Source of the DNA: Aulosira sp. FACHB-615
GTDB taxonomy: Bacteria; Cyanobacteriota; Cyanobacteriia; Cyanobacteriales; Nostocaceae
Assembly: GCF_014698045.1 (NCBI RefSeq)
Contig: NZ_JACJSE010000028.1
Location: 16,952-80,951 of the forward strand
Reading direction: 5' to 3'
DNA length: 64,000 nt
Below the pieces are notes generated by a model. That model saw nothing but the letters and a program-made list of their open reading frames with translations. It made no database searches and was not told the DNA's origin. The number at the start of each line of letters is the position of its first letter. Within the stretch, counting starts at the first letter, position 1. A program made the translations under genes and the position numbers. Below are positions 47,801-54,800 of the stretch, one piece after another.

Positions 47801-47826
47801 GTCCCTAAATTATCTTGATTTCCCAT
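32821..47826 (-). CDS. Giant adhesin-like/RHS polymorphic toxin with ART-like C-terminus (5001 aa)
   Basis: Residues 1-450 are a low-complexity start and a Gly/Asn-rich beta segment (ITINGNSDLD; NNVALITNNGNINLS). About 450-1475 are bacterial Ig-like units (DGxHxLxxxAxDxAGN). About 1475-3160 are cadherin/He_PIG units (GMTIDxxTGxxxWxP) with an SdrD-like unit near 2432 (YLDSNNNGQRDGDEVF). About 3360-4700 are the RHS entry region (LTRTYD) and YD repeats to the core end NPVNITDPSGYES. Hydrophobic Gly-rich segments follow, then from about 4870 an ART-like toxin with YHGTSSSRAKNIVEGGF and YLAEEQNTAEYFA. It is likely exported by the upstream ABC/HlyD system and displayed at the surface. No N-terminal Sec signal is seen. 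Confidence 0.85.
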   Translation of the reverse strand: MGNQDNLGTNNPGINDGLMPPSLLESASLEDNSPLIELQKSLKKSISFDPVNLLANKDNKSQTSGSSQDFSEQNLAISYNPSVSNIFGSEQSFIQPQTSVASSQQNNQNIDSLTGEPNYQTTTTSYTASNSIPNFAIRSEGTITINGNSDLDGVPTDPTDDALIYAAKGFTINGNSILPVQRDAAGNPLKDASGKLILVDKAVAVSTGYTVANAPNNKYANLVPPQLVDKLSVNVPLYADIKQLELARRIPSGTPTVTFNASQNPLNNANDWSQKFPQPGTASTPTVVRVTGGGLNIPSNITLNNYVIIVEQGDINFNGNNHNFNNVALITNNGNINLSNVQAKELAVFASGLINMNGGAKFIGTTLLANANTNGSIIFNGATSSINPTDNLRVISQGDIIYNGASNTRGSFLSVKNFTYNGNSILYGTIGAKGNIIFNGGATVIQPDAIAPVVTASLLRDTAPGNTTNTDKITSDPAIVARVSDNSPILELRAGFNSTPSANYKTFQPQYNADGSFTINRTQLESIYGTTLPDGIHTLHLQAIDFYGNLSNIYNLTFYLDTKTLTPNNLDLTANNDTGNSNTDNITNKNQPTITGNAEAGAVVKLSNNGQVIGAGVANSNGVWQIVTSTLTDGIYNLTATAEDIAGNVSSSSTPLQIVVDTIAPNAPTLKLATNSDTGISNSDKITKNSTPTLQGNAASGSIVRLYKEGQQIGQTTATSNGTWELQTQTLTDGQHIFTATAEDVAGNKSAVSSQLTITVDTTIAPPSNLNLVVASDSGISNSDRVTQDSTPTISGNAEAFSTVQLFHNGQLLGQTTTDGNGNWQFTTNNLADGIYNITAIASDIAGNVSTNSTPINFTIDTALPQLTLFTPVDTQSLQQTSRLTGTVDGTGSAVVALSYRFDQLPEIAVPLSSNGAFDQAFDLTGIANGQHTLTLVTTDLAGNTKTIQYNVTVAVDNQAPIITATLQRDTALGNTTNSDRITFDPSITGTVNDANSVVSFRAGFENTIVANFINVLPQRQADGSFSFNRTQLEQIYGGTLPDGQHVLTLQAVDSSGNVSGLFAIAFTLDTTTPAPTLELSKTSDSGISNSDLLTNDATPTITGTAEAGAFVQLFSDGQQIGQTTANTDGSWQIVTSDLTDGIHNLSASVTDIAGNTNSSVSSLAINIDTALPQLTLTKPVNQAPLRSGDKLAGSIDGTGSNITSLSYRFNNGAEIAISHNVSGAFEQELDLTGLGNGIHILTITALDAAGNRLTTQYNVTVQLDETAPVITASLANDTAPGGTTNNDFITFDPTIRGNVVDTSRVAQFKAGFDNTPIANFINITTLRQPDGSFTLNRQQLESIYGGTLSEGLHTLHLQAVDEFGNQSNVFDLSFTLDTSVITPTFNLDATSDSGVIGDQQTSQGIVNLVGQTEANATVTLEQTGTVVISDSTGKFIFSNVQLVPGNNSFTVKAIDIAGNENTFNTTIYRFSPPTAINLVGNMVAENSATGTVIGQLSSIDSDTQDSYTYTLVDDALGRFQIVGNSLQVADGTLLDFESNNQHSITVRSTDTNGLSKTEVFSISVTNINEKPSFSSQPTLVVDVNNPYTYNITTTDPDIADQRIITATNLPSWLTLRDNGNGTATLTGTSNEFLNGKYNITLSVQDIGGLTATQTYELSPQVNLIEGANFATTRTLPFTVPNTPSILSFKIDPQFDISDANAINDAFEVALVDVNGNSLVHTIVGGRDAFFNWTEGEPIALGAGASYNSADRTVRLNLVGITPNTNAKLIFRLVNNDRDTTTNVKITDFALLDAPVGTQSPNGSSFSTQTTSQSGSAPNFNLLADVSSSIAIEYHRTTLNADTRLLYADIALHNVGSYSVDAPLIVAVKNISDPSVFVRQPDGFTPDGIPYYNFSNLVGDRKLDRDEVTSNRSLIFYNPQGIQFTYDLAVLAEVNAAPTITTNPNLEIIGGQYYHYDVNATDPNGDSLTYKLLVSPDGMTIDATTGLINWETTTIGNQVVVVEVDDNRGGVTQQQYTLSVIDAPPNRPPVFTSTPIVDAKINTPYTYQLVAQDADRDSLTFSLVNGPQGMTIDPNTGVVNWTPTGTQLGTYNVVFAVTDGRGGVAEQAFQVRTQAQAGNYAPTIISEATTSAYISKTYTYDVDALDADNDVLTYSLVQAPEGMTIDARTGIISWTTPVVGQQDVTVQVQDSRGGVDVQSFTLNTSDVVPGVISGRVYVDNGGPKEQLIYFEDFEDPTKSLSEWSNPKTEITPVGERSFLGRYARDGQGGGKTSLTLNDLPEHDKITLSFKLFVIESWDGNANWLGDVPHTWDLIVRDGPTLLHTNFLNVDFYWYENTFGQHAGQAYPNNYPDTHPDIPSTANNAPRTGASEVNTLGYSFYGDTVYDLTFTFEHSGDNLILDFSGDNPFLSFDNESWGLDDIEIRTISQGKGLANVPVYLDSNNNGQRDGDEVFTRTDNQGNYSFNVAAGNYTVVQELQPTWSLTTPTTGNYQVTVANNQVIKQIDFVNVIGSAINSPPTFLSQPTTTAMAGQKFRYKPIASDPDGDPVSYSLKVGPDGMVIDPTTGLISWVPTANDLGLHDVILSVADGRGEQTLQSFQIKVDPFNSLPVFLSGPGYGLPTEPIAVGQTYSYQPRTQDPDGDTITYSLTAAPSNAHINPQTGLLTWTPTDSQIGQQSFAITINDGRGGKTTQFFDIQVLEAQNAPLNQNPAISSSPRTEIALGQSYFYAVQVADPNGDPLSMSLENAPAGMTIDSSGRIFWQPQASQLGSQHVTLNVSDGRGGIATQSFDINVVSAASYVNNAPIITSAPNLITNLDRAYEYNLAGSDPDGDLLFWSLDNAPVGMVIDSQTGALRWNPTSTQIGEHTVAVRLTDAYGLYVGQEFTLTVTGINAPPAIVSNPVTKAALNQQYTYNVVANDPENDALTFSLGRAPAGMTIDSNGTIRWTPQATQVGQQEVEVLVTDGQGAVTSQIYTIEVGTNAINHAPSITSTPVYIANTGSAYNYQVVATDPDAGDRLTYQLLSVPAGVTGITIDANTGLLTWQNPVAGNYRIVVGAVDAGGLGAAQGFNLTARANNAPVIRSNPVLTATPGSAYAYDIIAADVDGDRLTYTLDQASLNKGITLDTLGRLRWNPTVSNVGTHRIVLSVSDGITSTPQQYDLVVAADTVAPQVRLIANYDTVDLGETVIFQARATDNIKVAGLQLLVNGNAVVLDANGMARYTTTEPGTIFAQAIATDTAGNIGQATFDVAVIDTSDVNAPEVSLNLGAIAGSLVTAPIDIRGSISDDGQLDYYRLLVAPVAGGEFREIAFVDNPNAIANGVLGKFDPSLLQNDSYILRLEVADNGGNISYSEQVVDVAGELKLGNFRLSFTDLTVPVTGIPITLTRTYDTLTSGITDDFGYGWRMEFRDTDLRTSLRPPSEEEQLLGYQSAFKDGTRVYITLPGGKREAFTFKPTVDPIFGLASSIGGESATVYKPGFVGDKGVTSTLTVKSARILRKDGTDEYVGLNGGINYNPADVNFGNVYVLTTKEGIVYEIDAATGDLLTVTDTNGNKLTYTDDGIYSSAGKQVTFERDAQGRIASVKDPMGELIRYTYDAKGDLISVTDRENNTTRMEYNQERSHYLDKIIDPLNRTGAKANYDEATGRLKEIVDVNGQKVEMSYDPNNSKQVIKDTRGYSTTYIYDQRGNVLQEIDALGGITTRTYDDENNLLTKVDPDGVSTTYTYDNKGNISSIADQDGNVTRITYNKYGETLNIISPRGLTVSSTYDGNGNLLSRTNTDGQTVTFSYDNFGRLIKQTAADGEISTYTYDAFGNATSFTDSRGNQAIATYDLNGKVKTMSMVFPKENQTLNTSYTYDNEGRTTSITDPQGNVTTTEYDAKGNIIATTDIKGNRTQYFYDEKGQQVKVILPDNTPNNPDDNPVVLTEYDAVGMVISQTSATGLKTRYVYDQLGRLAETILPDLTPENSNDNPIEKIEYTAAGRIKADVDIFGTRTEYTYDNLGRVSKQTDFFGNSAGNNITYTYNTDGQVTSITDAKNRTTLIGIDDKGRPSVTTYFDGTTSQVTYDNLGRTKSETNQLGQTTNYEYDAFGKVAAIINPLNQKTQFTYNSRGSLVKVTDALNHETKYEYDQFNRQIAVINANGDRTETTYDQYGQVAAVKDGNQHITQYFYNNLGALTAVKLANQATTNYIYDNLGRLTQFEDANHNKTTYEYDAFNRQVATNLPLGQRATTTYNNLGEVANTKDFNGDVITYSYDQYGRLASKLFSDTRVATVSYTYDPVTSQLKTVTDVRGVTTYSFDSYDRVNLISNPDGQTVGYTYDVLGNLKTLTTSGSTVNYSYDQLNRLNTVISGKQLAKYDYDAVGNLISTTLGDGTIETRQYDANNWLNKIETRDTSGTVLSSYAYTLDGLGHRTQVVENTGRTVNYTYDEVDQLKLESINDPILGNRTISYDYDLVGNRLKRNDSDPSSGLTTYIYDKNNRLISQTSGTKVTQYTYDNNGSMLTSDDGTNSVVYEWINDGENRLVGVKTTNANGSSQTKYIYDADGNRVTSITDGVRKNYLVDPRSYSKVLQEYDANGQILTKYFYGLGLIKSESGSDEKFYHSDGLGSTRLLTDGTGQVTDRYVYDAFGRLIANAGGSDNAYQFAGEQRDSTGLDYLRARYYDSDLGRFISKDAFAGHLASPISQNAYVYANANPVNITDPSGYESLEEASVASAIAGIFSSFSYASVVNIGRGIIGGALFGLAYGLIKQDAELIEGRRSEVAWNEVLNSTYTGAAFGGVFVNFPLAGAAFAAAGVASAIDEARKGHLLSAAVDLTFALGPLASKEGSEPILKQIEGILSQKNVKVSINQNTSDSVDISFSGDGISNFEVLYHGTSSSRAKNIVEGGFKKSPTYLAEEQNTAEYFAFESLSKYALEVKRQNRYTLETAPKSLTIIKFQIPKELATELKIDQANRSLIGEEKGLPTPIIEGGSGHERILYNIDGFNKALKSGQITTSRYRRKL

Positions 47827-47889
47827 TACTTTACCCTGACAAGTAGTAGTTTTAAGAGTTGTTTTAGTGTTTTAGTCTGAGATAATTAG

Positions 47890-48290
47890 GCATGAAAAAG
47901 GTAAGAATTCAGGAGCTAGAAGGCTTAAAGAATGAGGAACAATATTTGTAAGAATTCAGGAGCCAGAATCCAGAATTCAGAATATTGGGAAATTAAGCAA
48001 ATTTCTTCTGGACTAATATATAAATCATACGCTCATTGCTTTTAAATTCTGACTTCTGACTCCTGAGTGCTGAATTCTTACCAATATTTGATAAATCAAT
48101 CTACTGATTTACTACTAGACTTTATTATTCTGACTTCTGAATGGCAGTTGACGACAGTTTGCTCAAGTCTGGCGACCGACGCAACTGTCTCCTTTATGCC
48201 GGGAAACCCGTCCACCGCACTGCCTCCTCCTGAGTGCTGAATTCTTACTGAAAAAGCTATTAGCAGTTAATTTTTAAGCTAATAGCTACT
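47890..48290. repeat. Interspersed short repeats in the promoter region of the giant gene
   Basis: Several copies of AATTCAGGAG(C)-type and TCCTGAGTGCTGAATTCTTAC-type words occur, the latter at about 48060-48081 and 48230-48250. Between them is a GC-richer piece containing GGGAAACCCGTCCACCGC. Such words are typical multi-copy repeats of Nostoc-type genomes. No coding frame is seen. Confidence 0.6.
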
Positions 48291-48297
48291 AATCTAT

Positions 48298-49023
48298 TTA
48301 TGAAACTGTATCCATAGCTAATACAGGTATTTGTATGAAAGATTCCACTTTTTTATCAACAAAGTTTTTACTGATGATTTCTTGATATATTTCTATATCT
48401 GCTTGCCAGTTATTAATTACTTGTTGTAAGCTGAACAACCGTTCTGAGGAATTGTCTCCTGTTAACTCATAACTAAAACTACCATTAAACATGACAATAG
48501 GAGTCATGGTTTCATCTTCCTGGCGAATTGCAGCTTCGTTAATACTGAGATAAAAAGGACTACGTTCTAAGCTATATACTAAGTTTAATGATGCACGCAC
48601 TTTGGCTTTTCCGATTTCTTGCCATTCCCCAGGTGCTAATAATGTTTCACTCAAATATTTACCAGCATCTTGCTGTTGCTCAAAGGTAATGTGACTTCTG
48701 GGATTTAAGCCTACTCCTTCATATTCTAAGTTTGGTAGTGCTTGCACATATTTGCGAACAATTTCGGGGATTTCTACTTGTGTTATTTCTTTTCCCTCAA
48801 TCGATTCAAGGAACATAATGCGACTTGGTTCGGCAATAATGTTGACTCCTGATGTGTAAGCTATTTGAACTACATTATTTGTCAATACTGGTTGACGAGC
48901 CAGTTCCCATTCAGAAGGTACAATGCCACTGTATTTTAAGAAGTCGGGATTAAGTATTGTGGGTTTATGATTTTTGACAGCAATAACAATCCCAAATTCC
49001 TGCACAGTTAACTTTTGACTCAT
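48298..49023 (-). CDS. Unknown protein of the secretion locus (241 aa)
   Basis: I do not recognise the family. It is soluble with no signal peptide. The opening is MSQKLTVQEFGIVIAVKNHK, and the C-terminal third contains a helix (FSLQQVINNWQADIEIYQEI). The middle reads as beta strands (VRASLNLVYSLERSPFYLSI). It sits between the HlyD-type adaptor gene and the giant RHS gene on the same strand. A chaperone or export-helper role for the giant protein is a reasonable guess from position only. Confidence 0.6.
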   Translation of the reverse strand: MSQKLTVQEFGIVIAVKNHKPTILNPDFLKYSGIVPSEWELARQPVLTNNVVQIAYTSGVNIIAEPSRIMFLESIEGKEITQVEIPEIVRKYVQALPNLEYEGVGLNPRSHITFEQQQDAGKYLSETLLAPGEWQEIGKAKVRASLNLVYSLERSPFYLSINEAAIRQEDETMTPIVMFNGSFSYELTGDNSSERLFSLQQVINNWQADIEIYQEIISKNFVDKKVESFIQIPVLAMDTVS

Positions 49024-49681
49024 GAGGCTCCCCTGAAATTGGTTATTTTGAGAATTTTTATTTTGCTACGCAACCCACAGTAATTTTTCTAGATTTTTCC
49101 CTGAAATCTAGTCTTAGCTTATGGATTATCAAGATATTTCTTTTGCTAGAGCAAATCGCCTACAAAAACTAGACCCTCTCTTTCTGTCATAGTTTTTCAG
49201 CCCTTTTTATATTTTTAATCGCTTTAACGATTTTAAAAATGCGAATATTTACTGATTTTTCCGTAATTATCATATTTACGTAAAATAGCTGATTTTTCTG
49301 AGAAAAATATAAATTCTTTATCTAAATAAGATAATCTTATTATGAAGAAGGATTCAGAAATCAGGATTCAAAACAATTCAAGAGTCAACCCCTTCGGGGA
49401 ATTCAAAATTCAAAATTATTAATTCAAAATTGAAGACTTAGGAGTGAGGGCTTGAAGCCCGCCACTGATTGTAGACCACTGATTCCTTGAATCAGTGGGG
49501 GCTTGTACCTAGAATTAATTAATTAATTCAAAATTATTCTTATTCTTCATTTTGAATTTTGAATTTTGAATTCAAAAAATGGTCAAAATTACAATCAGTG
49601 AGGGATTCAGAGCAACCACTGATTGCACTCTGACTTTTGAATTCTTCTTAATTTTGAATTTTGAATTCAAAGATTAGTCGA
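49024..49681. repeat. AT-rich intergenic region with AATTCAAAATT-type repeats
   Basis: The words GAATTCAAAATTCAAAATT and TTTTGAATTTTGAATTC recur between 49370 and 49670, with CCACTGATT words at 49460-49620 and GGGCTTGAAGCCC at 49448-49460. These are common low-complexity repeats in this group. I find no gene. The part 49024-49360 is AT-rich with no clear motif. Confidence 0.6.
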
Positions 49682-51277
49682 TTATCTCACATTTTGTAGA
49701 CTATCAAAAGACGAACTAAACATATCAGTAAAAATTGAAATTATCTTTCGCTCTCGAACTTTAATATTGGTACTCACACCCATTCCAGACTGCAAACTAA
49801 TATTACGTCCAGAAACAGCTAACTGCTGACTATCAAGCTGTATCTTTGCAGGAAATCTGTAGAATGGATAAATTTGATCTGGTGGTAAAGCATCAGAACC
49901 AATCCAAACTAATTTACCTTTGATATCACCAAACTCACTAAAAGGAAATGAATCAATTCTGACATCTACCGTCATTCCGGTCTTAACAAACCCAATATCT
50001 TTATTAGTAATATAAACCTTGGCAACAAGCGCATTGTTTGGAACAACTTTCAAGATTGGTTCGCTGGACGTGACTACAAATCCTGGTGTGTGTGCCTTCA
50101 TCTCAAAAATAATTCCGTCAACAGGTGCTACTATTTCTTGATACTTTAGATTCATTTGCGTTTGACTAATTTGTGAATCAATCTCGGCAATTTTTTTATT
50201 ATTTTCGACAATCGCTTTTGTTAATTGTGAGTCAATTTCAGCAATCCGCTTATTATTCTCCGCAATTTGATTGAGCCAATCTCTGCGAGACAGAGCAATG
50301 GTGTTGACTAATTTAGCTTTGGCTTGGGCAATAGCTGATTGTAATCGAGCTTTTTCTTGTGTTAGTTGGTCAATTTCACTTTGAATATTGCGAACGTCTT
50401 GTTGTTGTTTAAGATACTGAATCCTAGATATCGCACCATTTTGCATCAAGGGAGTTACATCATTCAGTATTCCTTGATTCATTTTCTGGTTATCTAAATT
50501 AGTAGCAAGCTTAATATCTGCTTGTTGTAATTGACGTTGAAATTGCTCAATTTCTGATTGGGCAGCTACTATACGTGCATTTAACTCTGCTATGTTAGAC
50601 TGTAAACGTTCTTGCTGTTCTAAGGTGAGGGAAATATTGTTTTTCCTTCCATTCAATAGAGCGCGGTATACTTGATTATCTGCTATCAAAGTGGCTCGAC
50701 TCTTGGTTAAATCTAACATTTGGCTGGAGATTTTTAATGTCGAGGCATCTTCTAAGTTACTACCTGATAGTTTTGACTTATAAAATTGATTTTCTTGAAT
50801 TAAACTAGTACGAATTTGCCAAAATGAATATAATTGTGCTTTGGCAGTTGTATTATCAAGAGACAAAAGTTGTTGCCCTGCTTTGACTGTTTGACCATCC
50901 TCAACAAATATTTCTTTTACGACTCCACCTACAGGTGCTTGGATTTCTTTTGTTGCCCCTGATGCTTCTAATTTACCTGTAGCTGATACGGCTTCTTCAA
51001 TTGTAGCAATGTTCGCCCAAACGATTGTCCCTGCCGTAGAAAGCATTAATCCCCACAGGATAGCTCTCGACCATTTTCGTGATTGTTTCAATATTACCGG
51101 CTGGTCAAATTTTGGTACGTAGCGGGGTGAATGATTGGGAGGAGTGGGAGAGGGGAGGAGTGGGGGAGGGGAAGAGTGAGGGAGTGGGGGAGTGGGAGAA
51201 ATTGGCGAGATTTTTTCAGGAATGCTCTCAATATTGTCATTATTTGAATATTTGCCATTGTTATTGTTACTATTCAT
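49682..51277 (-). CDS. HlyD-family type I secretion adaptor (531 aa)
   Basis: After a Pro/Ser-rich cytoplasmic tail (residues 20-50) comes one membrane segment (AILWGLMLSTAGTIVWANIA, about 70-90). The first lipoyl-like half is VGGVVKEIFVEDGQTVKAGQ, followed by a long coiled-coil hairpin (about 170-370), the second lipoyl half (IVAPVDGIIFEMKAHTPGFV) and a beta-barrel end. This is the periplasmic adaptor that joins an ABC exporter to an outer-membrane channel. The exporter is encoded upstream on the same strand. The Pro-rich tail is written by a GGAGTGGGGGAG-type DNA repeat at 51130-51205. Confidence 0.9.
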   Translation of the reverse strand: MNSNNNNGKYSNNDNIESIPEKISPISPTPPLPHSSPPPLLPSPTPPNHSPRYVPKFDQPVILKQSRKWSRAILWGLMLSTAGTIVWANIATIEEAVSATGKLEASGATKEIQAPVGGVVKEIFVEDGQTVKAGQQLLSLDNTTAKAQLYSFWQIRTSLIQENQFYKSKLSGSNLEDASTLKISSQMLDLTKSRATLIADNQVYRALLNGRKNNISLTLEQQERLQSNIAELNARIVAAQSEIEQFQRQLQQADIKLATNLDNQKMNQGILNDVTPLMQNGAISRIQYLKQQQDVRNIQSEIDQLTQEKARLQSAIAQAKAKLVNTIALSRRDWLNQIAENNKRIAEIDSQLTKAIVENNKKIAEIDSQISQTQMNLKYQEIVAPVDGIIFEMKAHTPGFVVTSSEPILKVVPNNALVAKVYITNKDIGFVKTGMTVDVRIDSFPFSEFGDIKGKLVWIGSDALPPDQIYPFYRFPAKIQLDSQQLAVSGRNISLQSGMGVSTNIKVRERKIISIFTDMFSSSFDSLQNVR

Positions 51278-51360
51278 AGACGGTTAGTTTATATAAGGTG
51301 GAAATAGCGAAAAGTAAAATAGTATATTTGTACTTAATAGTGATTAAGTGGTAGTTGTGT

Positions 51361-51756
51361 ATGAGTAGAGAGTCATTTAAAAATCATGGAGATTTAGAAG
51401 TTTATAAGATGGCGTTTGATACTGCTATGCAGATTTTTGAGTTATCGAAGAAGTTTCCTATTGAAGAAAAATATTCATTGACTGATCAAATTCGTCGTGC
51501 TTCACGTTCCGTTTGTGCCAATTTTGCAGAAGCATGGCGAAAACGTCGGTATGAGGCAGCGTTTATTGCTAAACTTTGTGACGCAGAAGCAGAAGCTGCG
51601 TTTCCGCAGACTTGGATTGAATTTGCTGTTCAATGTCATTATGTAGATATCGAAACTGGACGCAACCTTTATAAAGCCTATAATTCGATTCTCGGAATGC
51701 TTGTGACTATGATTCATAACTCAAATAAATGGATAATTCCTAAAGATAAAAAATAA
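51361..51756 (+). CDS. Four-helix bundle protein of the S23/Avd-like family (131 aa)
   Basis: The sequence FKNHGDLEVYKMAFDTAMQI followed by the helix with TDQIRRASRSVCANFAEAW and RRYEAAFIAKLCDAEAEA is typical of the four-helix bundle (S23 / 23S rRNA intervening-sequence) family. The ATG at 51361 is preferred over the TTG at 51355. The family's role is poorly known; relatives bind nucleic acid, and Avd helps diversity-generating retroelements. No reverse transcriptase is nearby. It is the only plus-strand gene inside the secretion locus and is followed by C-rich repeats, suggesting insertion. Confidence 0.85.
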   Translation: MSRESFKNHGDLEVYKMAFDTAMQIFELSKKFPIEEKYSLTDQIRRASRSVCANFAEAWRKRRYEAAFIAKLCDAEAEAAFPQTWIEFAVQCHYVDIETGRNLYKAYNSILGMLVTMIHNSNKWIIPKDKK

Positions 51757-51765
51757 ATAAACTTC

Positions 51766-51808
51766 CTCCAGCCCACTCCCCCACTCTCCCACTCCCCCAC
51801 TCCTCTTC
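51766..51808. repeat. CTCCCCCACTC-type repeat
   Basis: The words CCACTCCCCCACTC recur three times between 51773 and 51803. The same or complementary words occur in frame inside the adaptor gene (51130-51205) and the ABC gene (52566-52650). Confidence 0.7.
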
Positions 51809-54800
51809 ATCCTCCAGCTAATTCCTGTTGTTGATAAAGACAGTAATACAAACCTTTCATAGTAATTAATTCATCATGCGTTCCTTGTTCTGCTACCTGC
51901 CCTTGACTCATCATCAAAATAATATCGGCGCTCCGAATAGTTGCTAGTCTATGCGTGATAAACAATACAGTTCTATTTCTTAGAGCAGCTTGCAGATTTA
52001 AACAAACTTGACGTTCAGTAGCATAATCTAAAGCACTGGTAGCTTCATCCATGATCAGCAACGGCGGATTTTGTAGTACAGTCCGAGCGATCGCTATTCT
52101 CTGCCTCTGTCCCCCAGATAAAGCTGAACCTCTTTCACCAACACGAGTTTCGTACCCATTGGGCAGATTCATAATAAAATCATGAGCGCAAGCAATCTTG
52201 GCGGCTTGCACAATTTCTTCGGGAGTTGCATCTGGCATTGTCAAAGCAATATTCTCTTGTATTGTAGTATCAAACAGTAAAGTATCTTGCAGTACCATAC
52301 CGATTTGACGGCGTAAAGAATAAAGCTCTACTTTGTTAATATCGTAGCCATCGATTAAGATACGACCAGCATCAAGTTCATAAAGTCGAGGAATCAACTT
52401 AGTCAGTGTACTTTTACCTGCCCCACTTTGTCCAACTACTCCAACAAAGAAACCAGCCGGGACTTCTAAACAAACATGATTCAGTTGAGGAGTGGGACTT
52501 TTTGCAAAACTAAAAGTTACACTGTCATATTTAATATTGCCTACAATTGCTGGCATAGGAATTTGAGAAGAGAGGGAGAGGGGGAGAGTGGGGGAGGGGG
52601 GAAATTTCTTCCTTTCTCCCGTTCCCCCACTCCTCCACTCCTCCCCTCCTAGTTCTGTTTCTTGAGGATGATCTAAAATATCCGCCAGCCGCTCTAAAGA
52701 TAATGCTGTTTCTTGGAAGTTCTGCCACAGTTGAATTAATCTCAACAAGGGACTTGTGACATAACCTGCAATGATGCGAAAAGCAATTAATTCTCCTAAA
52801 GTTAACTGCTTTTGTAATACTAAATATGCCCCTACCCACAGTAATAGTAAACTAGAAAGCTTATTTAAGAAGTTGCTTAGAGAACCTGCTGTATTAGATG
52901 TGAGTACATTTTCAAAACTGGCACTGATATAACGTGCATAACGTGTTTGCCATTGCCATCTAGAATTCAGTTCAATGTTTTGGGCTTTAACAGTTTGAAT
53001 CCCAGATACCACCTCAACTAAATATGATTGTGTATCAGAATTTTTTTCAGCTTTAGTGCGAGTTTGTTGCCGGATAATAGGTGCAAATATGAATGTTAAT
53101 AGCGCAAATAATGGCACAGTTGCTAATGCCACAATAGTTAATAGCCAACTATACCAAACCATTACTCCTATATAAACAACAGAAAAAATAGCATCTAGAA
53201 CGACAGTTAATGCCGTTCCTGTCAAGAACGAGCGAATATTTTCTAATTCATTGATGCGACTCGCTATTTCTCCAACAGGACGCTTTTCAAAATAACGAAG
53301 AGGTAATCTCAATAGGTGATCAATGACTTCTGCACCTAAAGATAAATCTATCCGATTTGTTGTGTCAACGAATAAGTTAGTTCGTAACCATGTAATTACT
53401 CCTTCTACTACAGCCATTGTTACTATTAGACACCCTAATACATGCAGGGTGTTAATACCATTTTGTACAATAACTTTATCAATAATAACTTGTGTAATTA
53501 ATGGATTAGCCAATCCCAATAATTGTACAAACAATGAAGCGATGAATACTTCAATTAATACTACTTTATGTTTTTTGATAGCTGGTAAAAACCAGGATAA
53601 GCCAAATCGCTTTTTTGGTGTTTCTGATGTGGCTTGTAACAGCAGAACTTGTCCTGATTCACCCCAAGTTTCAATAAAATCTACTGGCTTTTTACGAGTT
53701 ATTCCCTGCTCAGGAATTGCTAGAACCAATTCTTTTTCTGATGCTTTGTAGAGAATTGCAAAACTGTCTTGCCAAGGTAGGAGTACGGGTGTAGGGAGTT
53801 TAGAAATAGTCACAGCCGGAATATTGACTAGTTGGGATTTCAATCCCAGTAGTTCTGCTACACCACCGCATAGTTCGATGGGGATTTTACCTGTTCGTTG
53901 GTAGTTATTGACTAAAGCACGACGCAGTACATCTCGTTTCCACGGCATTCCTAAATGTTGCGACAGCATTTGAAAACAAGCCAAGGTGCTATCTACTGGC
54001 CCTCTTCCTTGAATGTAAGGATATTTGACTTTTTGGCTATCTTCTAAATCTTCTTCCAGTTCTGGATTTAACGGAGCATAAGCAGCTTCCGCCCAAATTT
54101 CTGCCTCAAAAGATGAACTCGTCGAGTCAGGGGAAGGGAAATTAATTGGTAATGTCGGGTCAATAAAACCAACTAAGCGAACTTCTCCACTAATCTGTGC
54201 TGACATTTCACTTTTGTTGAGCTGTTCTCCTACAGCATAATTAGAACCTTGAGAACTGACCAACCACAATAAATTTGGATCTAGTTTCTGAAGTGATGTT
54301 TTACCAGAAGGTAAATTCAGAATGGTTGCTTGGTATTTTGTTGCTAAGGCAAGTTCTTTTAAATCTTCTCTAACTTTGCCCCGTCGTTCTAATTCTGCCC
54401 CTAACAAATCAAAAATTTCAATTAAACTGCAAGTATTCCGAAAGAATCTGGCTATTACTGGTGTTGACTCTAATAGTCCTAAAAATTCTGATGCTTTGAT
54501 TGTCAAACACAAAGTTTCACATGATGCAATCGCTGTTTCACAAGCTACACCTCGCAGCACACTTGTCCAACCTAAGATTGATCCTGGTTTTAGTAATTCT
54601 AAGGTATCTGGGACATTAGCTCCAGGTGCATATCCTAATAAACGAGCTTGCCCTTGATAAATAATCGCTACTCTTGCAGGCAGATTTTCTCTGACAAGAA
54701 TTGCCTGTCCCATTCTGTAGCGCAATGGTTCTAGTTTTGCGGCGATGCCCTCAATAGTATGAATGTCGAGTTGGTCAAATGGGGAGATGCTTGTTAAGAA

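Noticed and set aside
51361..51756. Diversity-generating retroelement accessory gene
   Set aside because: No reverse transcriptase, template repeat or variable repeat was found near it.
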